Shown: piece by piece, positions 7,032 through 12,938 of the stretch
Layout: the number at the start of each line of letters is the position of its first letter
Position numbering within the stretch: position 1 is the first letter of the stretch
Source of the DNA: Kalaharituber pfeilii
Lineage: Eukaryota > Ascomycota > Pezizomycetes > Pezizales > Pezizaceae
Length of the DNA: 12,938 nucleotides
Direction: 5' to 3'
NCBI GenBank assembly: GCA_015179045.1
Contig: WHUZ01000309.1
Span: 1-12,938 of the forward strand
Made by a program: the position numbers and the translations under genes
Notes under the pieces: generated by a model
What the model saw: the letters and a program-made list of their open reading frames with translations, nothing else
Database searches by the model: none
Told to the model about the DNA's origin: nothing

Positions 7032-7036
7032 CCTTC
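7032..7036. repeat. target-site duplication CCTTC (right copy, TRIM)
   Basis: Follows the TRIM LTR end TCATGACA (to 7031) and equals 464-468. To its right, AT-rich outer-layer sequence resumes. Confidence 0.85.
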
Positions 7037-7058
7037 AGTCTGACTTTTCTGAAGCTAT

Positions 7059-7115
7059 CTAAAGTTTAGATAGTTTTAGTATAGATAGGATACAATTCAA
7101 AGCAATTAGACTTAC
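7059..7115 (-). other. probable spliceosomal intron (57 bp)
   Basis: Minus strand: donor GAG/GTAAGT at 7115, acceptor CTTTAG/AT with AG at 7060-7059, and a CTAAAC-like branch shortly before it. Size and signals are typical of filamentous fungi. Confidence 0.5.
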
Positions 7116-7294
7116 CTCTCCTCCTACTTCACCAGTAAATAAGTATAAATTTTATAGTAACTATATTCCAGAATACAGTCTCTCTTTATTTTCTATAGTT
7201 TGTAGTTTAAATACCTTAACTGGAACCTACTCAATAAAACTATTGGGATTATTACCTGCTTGTTAAAGAAGAATACTATAAGTACTCTTCAAGT

Positions 7295-7777
7295 TTAGAG
7301 ACTACCAGGTAGAGGGTACACTTCTTGAGAATTACTTAAGAGATAGAAGAGTAAAACTAGAATTTATTTAATACATAAGCCAAGAAGAAACAATATTATA
7401 CCACTTACAAATAACCATCCTTTATTCCTATATTGAAGATTTGTTTTAGCTTTAAAAGAAAAATCCATCTATCTAGAGACTCTTGGAAATTTAATAAGAA
7501 ACTAGGCTACTTCTTCAACAGTAAGAATATAAGGAGGTGGTAAATCAGATAAGACAAATTTCTTTCTTATCCTCCTCCTTTCCCTATAAAACTTAAAATA
7601 AGACCAGGACAAACAAATAACTATAATAAGTATAACAGCACCAAGTAAAGACAGAAAGGTAATTAAACTAATAGCATCCAAGATTAAAGGAAGAGAAAAA
7701 AACCCAGAACTACTAGTATCAAAGCTTTTAGGAGGCTTATAAGCTCTAAGAAAAATCAACATCATTATTTCTACAAC
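7295..7777 (-). pseudogene. small membrane protein with PPPY motif, decayed
   Basis: Start ATG at 7765 (MMLIFLRAYKPP). The first 87 codons are open. A strongly hydrophobic segment (about residues 30-52, around SLLGAVILIIVICL) is followed by a basic FYRERRRIRKKF stretch and then LPPPYILTVEEVA, with PPPY at 7540-7529. The first stop is TAG at 7502-7504. The frame then continues protein-like past TAG 7469-7471 and TAA 7364-7366 to TAA 7295-7297, with a second hydrophobic segment (GWLFVSGIILFLLGLC). The three upstream stops fit former Gln codons, so the original was probably about 156 residues with two membrane segments. PPxY is known to bind WW domains of NEDD4/Rsp5 ubiquitin ligases; that role is inferred here. 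A spliced leader or upstream exon lies at 7851 and above. Confidence 0.55.
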
Positions 7778-7850
7778 CTATTGAGAATTACCTCCACGTT
7801 AGTATTTAGAGAAAGCTTAATATTTTTAAGTCTTACAAAAGTGGACTTAC
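7778..7850 (-). other. spliceosomal intron with TACTAAC branch (73 bp)
   Basis: Minus strand: donor AAG/GTAAGT at 7850, a perfect TACTAAC branch site at 7804-7798, and acceptor CAATAG at 7778 followed by the 5' side of the PPPY gene. It is the clearest intron in the window. Its exon phase fits GLK joined to VVEIMM, or it may lie in a 5' untranslated leader. Confidence 0.7.
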
Positions 7851-7866
7851 CTTAAGACCTATCAAA

Positions 7867-8616
7867 TCATTTCCTACTCTCTTTGAGACTCTTCAACACC
7901 TCAGTAGCAGACAAAAGAGAAGACCATTCCTCCGAAGTCTCTCTCTTAACAACTAAAGGACTAACTGCAACAGAACTTCTGGCCTCAGGAGTAGAAACAA
8001 TCTGAGGACTAACAGCCTGAGTAGGAGACTCCATAGGCTGAGAGATAGAAGAACCCTCCAACACAAGCCAACTATCCATCATCTGATCAACATTAGCTCC
8101 AGACAAAGTCAAGCAATACTTGTCAAGCAGATAAAAGGTATCTTTGGAAGGAAAAAACCCAGCAAGCTTATCATTCCTTATAGATTCATCCACTACCTTT
8201 GAGAATTTGTAGAGTCTTTTGGTAAAGAAAAAGTAACTAGAAAAGAGTTCTGCTATAATACTTTCCTTTACCTTCTTCATAGTTTCAGCAAGAAAAAGGG
8301 TATCTTATCTAGTAGTAAACTAGAAAACAGTAGAAGCAACAAAAAGAAAAGGGCAACAGACCTCCCTACTTGCAATATCCTCAAGAACAAACTAAGTATT
8401 GCTTCCAACCATATCCTTAATATCAGCACAGATAGGACAAGAGCAGCCACCAGGAAAAAGCAAGTTACAGCAAACTTTTGACTAGTATATATCAGAAGAA
8501 ACTTTATAAATATTAGCTGCAAAGTCCTTACAGTAAGTGTAAGAGCAGAGTCTCATACCAAAATCCCAAGCAAAGTTTGGAGGAATATCCTGCTCAGTGG
8601 GAAATATAATAACCAT
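7867..8616 (-). pseudogene. cysteine-containing protein with Ser/Pro-rich tail, unrecognised
   Basis: The frame from ATG 8616 to TGA 7867 is 250 codons including the stop, with four internal stops: TAG 8482-8484, 8392-8394 and 8320-8322, and TAA 8305-8307. Each stands where Gln fits. The N-terminal third has clustered cysteines: CSYTYC, then KVCCNLLFPGGCSCPICADI, then EVCC. The middle (from MKKVKESIIAELF, open from 8280) is helix-like with aromatic residues. The last 60 residues are Ser/Pro/Thr-rich (PMESPTQAVSPQIVSTPEA), suggesting a disordered linker. The cysteines could bind zinc, but no known finger pattern fits. ATG 8616 may be internal: upstream exon sequence (DWNHPEDKSEERNG) reaches it with a frame change. 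Confidence 0.6.
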
Positions 8617-8652
8617 TCCTCTCCTCAGATTTATCTTCAGGGTGATTCCAAT

Positions 8653-8700
8653 CTAAAAAAGAAGTCAGAAAAATAATAAAAAGGTTAAGAAAAGACATAC
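8653..8700 (-). other. spliceosomal intron (48 bp)
   Basis: Minus strand: donor CAG/GTATGT at 8700, acceptor TTTTTTAG/AT with AG at 8654-8653. It joins the frame ending SSDAGPS to DWNHPEDKSEERNG in phase. Confidence 0.65.
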
Positions 8701-8757
8701 CTGAGGGACCAGCATCTGAGGAACCAAGACCAAAAACTTCTCTCTCATCCTGCTTAA

Positions 8758-8819
8758 CTAAAGCAGGGTCAGAAGAAGAAAGAGGAGTATCAATAAGAAA
8801 CAACTTACTCTCCAAATTC
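8758..8819 (-). other. probable spliceosomal intron (62 bp)
   Basis: Minus strand: donor GA/GTAAGT at 8819, CTGAC-type branch, acceptor GCTTTAG with AG at 8759-8758. An alternative acceptor AAGCAG lies 8 bases further in. Confidence 0.5.
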
Positions 8820-9278
8820 AACTCCCAACTCTTTAACATCTCTCATACCCTTATAGAAGATCTCAATATCCTTATTACTCAAGACTATACTCACTGAATT
8901 GCAATCAGTAACAGGAAAATAAATAGGAGAAGCTGTAGTACCTATCTTCTCTCTCTCCTTATCAGTCTTATATTTAGGACAGAAGATAGGGCCCAGCCAG
9001 CCATAAGAGTGATAACAGGCCCATAATTATTGTGGACCACAGGAAGAGCAACAGAGGAAGTAAGAAGCTCCTTAGAAACTAGGGTATTAGGAGAAGCAGC
9101 CTATCTAAGCTGAATAGCAGTATTATACTCAGTAACATCCAGCAAGTAGTTAAACCTGCCTTCCCAAAAAGGCTGGACCTGGGAAGACTCAAACACTCTT
9201 GCTAGAGAAGTCTTCACCTTCCATTCAAGAGGAGAAGAAGCAGTCTTAGACTGATCACCCAAGACAGAGGTAGCTACC

Positions 9279-9344
9279 CTAGTAGAAAAAGGAAAAGTTA
9301 GCTAACAAACTTCTTATAAGTATAGGAAGAAAACAAGAACTCAC
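9279..9344 (-). other. spliceosomal intron with CTAAC branch (66 bp)
   Basis: Minus strand: donor GTGAGT at 9344, branch AGCTAAC around 9304-9298, acceptor CTACTAG with AG at 9280-9279. It joins the exon ending FESALEGL to VATSVLGDQS in phase. Confidence 0.68.
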
Positions 9345-9618
9345 TCAAGGCCTTCAAGAGCAGACTCAAACTCCTCCCAATAGTCTAAAAGAAAATCCAG
9401 CATTCTCTGAACCCTTTTAGTATCAGAAAGGCTAGGAAGCATAATTTGGTTAACTTAGGAGTTGACCACATCTACCAAAACATCCCTAAGAACTGCCTCT
9501 GAGAGAGGAGCATCTGGACAGGAAATAATATTCCTAATCCTCTCTCTCATCTGGAAGAACCCAGACTGAATCCTAAAGAGAGTAGGGAAATAAATAGAGT
9601 ACTCAGAGTAAGGCATTT

Positions 9619-9725
9619 CTAAAAAATAGTTAGCAATATTACTAGCAATAACTCCAGGACTAAGCACTAGGATGCCAGGAGCATATGATACCCCAAGAAG
9701 TAACTAACCTCAAGAATAGGCTTAC
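9619..9725 (-). other. spliceosomal intron with CTAAC branch (107 bp)
   Basis: Minus strand: donor AAG/GTAAGC at 9725, branch TTGCTAAC around 9636-9629, acceptor TATTTTTTAG with AG at 9620-9619. It joins LPAQI-stop to EMPYSEY in phase. Confidence 0.65.
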
Positions 9726-9737
9726 CTTAAATTTGTG

Positions 9738-10240
9738 CAGGTAGATAAAAGGGATATAACCCTAGAAGATGAAGAAGATATAATAATAGTAACAGTAATC
9801 AACTTCAGAACAAACAAGTATAGGGCACTTAGAGTAAAAGTCAGAGAGGTCTATAAATACAATATTAGAAAAAAGGCATTATAGAAAAGTAGGATAGAAC
9901 TATTAGTCAGAGAAACAAACCACTTTGCAAAAGCAATAGAAAATAAAAAGGAACTACCATACCTGCAAAAAGGAGTAGGAAAGTACCTGATATGGAAATA
10001 CAAAATAGTAAACATAGGAGTAAAAAGCTAGGTAATAAAGAAAAGACTATATATAGAAAATGAAGTAGAAGAAAAAGATATATCTGTAGATATATTATGG
10101 AAAACAGACAGCAAGGAAGCCTGGCACTACTTCTTAATAAAAGATAAAGAAGAATATGAAGTATAGAAAAAAGTATAGGGAAAAATACAAACCAATAGGA
10201 AAAAGAAGGAGTAACTGGCTAGAAAACAACTGGGAAGCAA
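9738..10240 (+). pseudogene. plus-strand reading frame upstream of gag, unrecognised
   Basis: Frame 3 from about 9738 gives a charged, lysine-rich sequence: EDEEDIIIVTVINF, then RALRVKVREVYKYN, ELLVRETNHFAKAIE, YLIWKYKIVNIGVKS, VDILWKTDSKEAWHYFL, DKEEYEV. TAG/TAA codons stand where Gln would fit (9885, about 10032, 10164 and later). It faces the minus-strand gene head-to-head, the two frames meeting or overlapping at about 9738-9761. It passes into the gag frame by a shift at about 10165-10240. It may be the Gag N-terminus or a separate ORF. Nothing is recognised. Confidence 0.45.
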
Positions 10241-11570
10241 TACTAAACTTCAGAAAAATAGTAAATGAAACCAAATAGGAGGATGATGTACCAACTCCAG
10301 AAGTAGTAGAACTAGGAGAAGACAAAACACTCCCAAGATCAAACCCAAAAACACCCTCAAGAAAATCACCTTCAAGATCTCCAAAGAAGAAAACACTTCT
10401 AAGATCTCCAAAGAAGAAAATACCTCCAGGATCTCCAAAAAAGACATTACCTCTAGGATTTCCCAAAGAAGGAAGTTTACCAGATGACTCTAACCCAAGT
10501 ACTAATGCTTTTTATACAGATAGTGAAGATGTAAAAAAATCAAGAAAAAGAAAAGCAAAAATTAGAGCAGCAAAAAGAAAGTAAAGAAGTCAAATAAAAC
10601 TACTAAAATACTTAAAAGACTTTATGGAATGGGAAAAACTTATTGGAAATAAAGTACTAGAAGTCACTGGTAAAACAATAGGAAAAAAACTGAAGGTAGA
10701 TATAGAAAAATATAATGGGAGCAATAGGTGGAGAAAAGCTGAAGTGTTTGATAGTTGGGGACAGACTGTAATGATGTACCAAACAATGTTAGGAGTAGAA
10801 GTATGGAAAGCAGAGGGTTTAAATCCTTAGGTTTCTGGCTAGACAAAGAACCAAAATTAAGATAGGAGGCACACACAAGAGAAGGAAAATTACAAAGCAC
10901 TCTCAGATTTCTATTAGAACTAAGGGAAAGCATAATCCCTATTGTAGAAAGCCAAGACCTATACAGGCAATACAATAATACCATGCAATATAGCCTATCA
11001 GTCATAGATTATGCAAACAAATTAAAGCTGCTAGTTTCAAAAATAATACACATTAAAGGAAACCAGGATACTATAATTCAAAAATTCATAGATGGCCTTA
11101 ATAAACAACTATGGAAAGAAATAGGATCTCTAGTTGAAAGAGTTACAGAATTTGACAAGGTCATAAAAATAGCATAGAAATATAAGAAATATGCAATAGA
11201 AGTATTATCAGCCAACAAAAAAGCAATGGATAATTTCTTTAGCTAACCAAAGAAAATGGGAATGAAAATAAGCAAAGCTGCAACCAAAGTATCCTAGAAA
11301 GAAGTACCAAAAAAGGATAAGACAAAAGATAAAAAACCTACTAACAAACCAACCTCTCAATAAAATAGAGGATCACCAGCACTCAGGAGAGGAAAATCAA
11401 CTAGAGGTAGCAGAGGTGGAAGTAGAAGTGGCTCCACTTTCAAACCAAGTAAGGCTACAAAAGATAAGTAGTTCAAAGAAGGAAAATGCTTAGAGTGTGG
11501 AAGCAAAGATTACTAAATAAAAGATTGTCTAAAAAAGAGTAAGGATATTGATAAGAAAAATGATAAGGAA
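10165..11570 (+). pseudogene. gag: gag of the outer Ty3/gypsy-like element (broken)
   Basis: Frame 1 from about 10165 reads KYKPIGKRRSNWLENNWEAI, a 9-residue repeat region (10370-10477), a basic KKSRKRKAKIRAAKRK stretch, then MEWEKLIGNKVLEV (10624). TAG at 10276 and TAA at 10582 fit former CAG/CAA. Near 10810 it shifts to frame 3: FWLDKEPKL, then YANKLKLLVSKIIHIKG and FIDGLNKQLWKEIGSL, a retrotransposon-gag capsid pattern. The nucleocapsid knuckle is at 11487-11528 as CLECGSKDY-stop-IKDC. The His of CX2CX4HX4C is Tyr (CAC to TAC) and the next codon is TAA (from CAA). A Gly/Arg/Ser-rich stretch precedes it. Everything fits decay by C-to-T on the coding strand. Confidence 0.8.
10370..10477 (+). 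repeat. 27-bp tandem repeat in gag (four units)
   Basis: Units 10370-10396, 10397-10423, 10424-10450 and 10451-10477, each around the core AAGATCTCCAAAGAAGAAAA. In frame 1 they encode a nine-residue repeat with RSPKKK at its centre, basic and likely disordered, suited to nucleic-acid binding. Units 1 and 2 are nearly identical; units 3 and 4 diverge progressively. Confidence 0.85.
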
Positions 11571-11639
11571 GAAAAAAAGAAAACCTCACAAGCAGTCACA
11601 GCCTCAACAATAGTTCCAAAAGACTCAAACCACTTAGAA

Positions 11640-12253
11640 ATCAGTACTAAAATTAATAGATTCCCTGCACAAAAACTGGTAGACCTAGAAACAACAGACA
11701 CAATATTGATTAGCAAAGAGTTTATTGAGATCTACAGCATACCCTGTACAATGTATGCAAAGCCTAAGTAATACAACTAGCCTCAACAGGATCCAGAGCT
11801 ACAATAGTAGGATACACTGATGTCACCATAGAGATAGGAGATTATAAAATCCCTAAGTTCATTAGATATGACATAGCATTAATTAGATGGCAGTGCATAA
11901 TAAGAAATAAAATTACTAGCTGAACTAGGTGCAGTAATCTATGCAGCTGAAAACAAGGCAACAATCAGGCCACTAGAATGAGTTGACTCAGGAAGGCCAG
12001 CTCAACAATTAGACCCTTGGATAGGACCTGTGAAATATAGAGCTAGGGTAAGAGGATCTAGGACAAAAAGATCAGTGGTGATAAGCTACCCTTATCTAAC
12101 TTAAGTAGAAGATAATGAGTCATGGTCTGATTTTGAAACAGACTCAGAGTAGGATAATTATGAGGATGATAAACTATTCCAAAATGGAAATCAAATCCCT
12201 AGCTGCTATGCAATAACTGTTATGGAACCAGACATAAGAGAAAAATTCAGGAA
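11640..12253 (+). pseudogene. pol: protease and linker of the outer element pol (broken)
   Basis: Frame 3 reads FPAQKLVDLETTDTILISKE around 11660-11722. The position and the pattern LVD-x-x-T match the aspartic protease active site, with D-L-E where D-S/T-G is usual; GAA could derive from GGA. After a shift, VIQLASTGSRATIVGYTDVT and KIPKFIRYDIALI follow (11767-11890), the end of a protease domain. A third frame gives ELGAVIYAAENKATIRPLE, a TGA, then a linker rich in charged residues (SWSDFETDSE, with TAA/TAG fitting Gln). The protease call depends on order between knuckle and RT. Confidence 0.62.
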
Positions 12254-12938
12254 AAAATTATTCAGAAATACCCAATAGTATTTATACCTGATAGACCAAT
12301 AGAACTTCTACCATCAAGGCCAGGACTAGACCATAGAATAATTGTACTAGAACGAGTAACATGAAAATCACAACTAATACCTATGGTATAAGCATTCAAA
12401 GAACAATGAAGAGAAAAAGTAAGAACAGAACTAAAAACAAAAAGGATGAGATTATCAAAGCAGACAACAAATATAACATCTATATTCTGCCAAGCAAAAC
12501 ATGATAATCCAAAAAAGACAAGATTCCTGTTTGACTTAAGAGAAAGAAATGAGCACATAAAAGGAGATCAAACAAAAATGCCTAATATAGTTGACATAAT
12601 AAGAAATATAGGAGAATTCTCATACATTTCAAAAATAGACCTACATGATGGATATCACAATCTAAGAATATACAAAGATGATATTAAGAATATAGCATTT
12701 CAAGTAGTAGGAGAACCTGTATATGAAATATTAGTCATATAACAAGGAGATAAGAATATACCTCCAAGTATGGTCAGATTTATGAATTATGTATTCATAG
12801 AACTACTATACAGATGTCTAAGAATATACCTGAATGACATGTTTATTTATAGCAATATAATACAAGACTACTGAGAAGACATGAGGAAGGTAGCTGAGAT
12901 TGCAAAGAAAAATAAGCTAGCCTTTAAAATATCAAAAA
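12254..12938 (+). pseudogene. pol: reverse transcriptase of the outer element (broken, runs off the window)
   Basis: All in frame 2: YPIVFIPDRPIELLPSRPGL and DHRIIVLE (N-terminal RT signature), then TRFLFDLRERNEHIK (the dLRxLN block), FSYISKIDLHDGYHNLRI with motif A Asp present, AFQVVGEPVYEILVI, stop, QGDKN-PPSMVRFMNYVF (motif B type), and the YxDD box as YLND at 12827-12838, so the first catalytic Asp is Asn. In-frame stops (TGA near 12360, TAA, TGA, TAA 12740-12742, TGA near 12872) interrupt it. RNase H and integrase would lie beyond 12938. It belongs to Ty3/gypsy RT by motif order, but is clearly distinct from the inner chromovirus RT. Confidence 0.88.

Larger units (their letters stand above)
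7032..7214 (-). pseudogene. minus-strand exons next to the TRIM, unrecognised protein
   Basis: On the minus strand, 7214-7116 gives about 33 codons ending NLYLFTGEVGGE. TAG and TAA stand where Gln would fit (GI-stop-LL-stop-NL), followed directly by a GTAAGT donor at 7115. After a 57-base intron, 7058-7032 adds IASEKSD and then TGA. The TRIM is inserted here, and the frame appears to continue at 463-320. No family is recognised. The upstream border at 7214 is uncertain. The stops are all of the C-to-T kind. Confidence 0.45.
8701..9761 (-). pseudogene. upstream exons of the minus-strand gene, unrecognised protein
   Basis: At least four exons read leftward. The piece at 9761-9726 reads LYPFYLPAQI then TAA (likely CAA), then joins in phase to exon 9618-9345 (EMPYSEYSIYFPTLFRIQSG, later LVDVVNS, TAA at 9455-9457, then VNQIMLPSLSDTKRVQ). 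Exon 9278-8820 reads VATSVLGDQSKT, NYLLDVTEYNTAIQLR, TAG 9100-9102, and then, after a frameshift near 9000, LGPIFCPKYKTDKEREKIG and GMRDVKELGVEFGE. Exon 8757-8701 reads KQDEREVFGLGSSDAGPS. The stops again fit Gln codons. No family is recognised. The coding strand, introns and stop type are consistent across 1 kb, so it was a real spliced gene. Phase across intron 8819-8758 is off by one, so an indel or a wrong splice site remains. Confidence 0.55.

Noticed and set aside
9600..9770. 5' LTR of the outer gypsy element just upstream of its gag
   Set aside because: Looked for TG...CA ends, a primer site and a matching copy; none is visible, and the minus-strand exon and intron occupy the space. 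The LTR is probably outside the window.
10134..10466. 110-codon minus-strand frame opposite the outer gag
   Set aside because: It is antisense to the 27-bp repeat and the lysine-rich gag; its FFFGDLxSV repeats are a mirror of the repeat units.
7295..11570. Alternative genetic code with TAG/TAA read as Gln
   Set aside because: Most in-frame stops fit Gln, but TGA also appears where Arg is expected, the zinc-knuckle His is Tyr, the RT YxDD is YLND, and frameshifts are present. Decay by C-to-T mutation explains all of this; a recoded genome does not.

Overview
The window looks like transposon-dense, gene-poor DNA of a filamentous fungus, most likely an ascomycete of the Pezizomycotina; no species can be named. 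Three things suggest this: chromovirus-type (chromodomain) Ty3/gypsy sequence, short introns of about 48-107 bases with GTRAGT-like donors and CTAAC/TACTAAC branch sites, and decay dominated by C-to-T (G-to-A) changes that turn CAG/CAA (and less often CGA) codons into stops. That last pattern resembles repeat-induced point mutation (RIP). No intact host gene, rRNA, tRNA or CRISPR array was found.

The layout is a nest of three layers. (1) The outer layer is AT-rich, strongly decayed DNA at 1-463 and 7037-12938. Its right part carries a plus-strand Ty3/gypsy-like gag-protease-reverse transcriptase (about 9738 to the window end, cut off inside RT). Left of that, head-to-head on the minus strand, lies an unrecognised spliced gene set (about 9761 down to 7059, resuming at 463-320) that encodes a novel-looking exon series, a cysteine-containing protein and a membrane protein with a PPPY motif. 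(2) A miniature LTR element (TRIM-like, 690 bp net: 238-bp LTR, 213-bp interior, 239-bp LTR) inserted into the minus-strand gene set; it is flanked by the 5-bp duplication CCTTC (464-468 and 7032-7036). (3) A 5868-bp Ty3/gypsy chromovirus (1097-6964) inserted into the right-hand LTR of the TRIM, flanked by the duplication GTAGC (1092-1096 and 6965-6969). Its two 692-bp LTRs differ at only two positions.

The chromovirus has the canonical order gag (zinc knuckle), protease, RT, RNase H, integrase, chromodomain, polypurine tract, LTR. All its coding modules are broken: several frameshifts, CAG/CGA-to-stop changes, a deletion with a 17-T tract that removes the RT motif A region, a lost residue in the YxDD box, and an integrase deletion that removes the second catalytic Asp. 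Nearly identical LTRs around such a wreck suggest a dead copy that was recently moved by proteins from an intact relative.

The best candidate for something undescribed is the minus-strand, intron-containing gene set that sits head-to-head with the outer gag-pol and carries the same mutation signature. It may be accessory cargo of a large LTR element. This is inference; the ends of that outer element lie outside the window or were not found.
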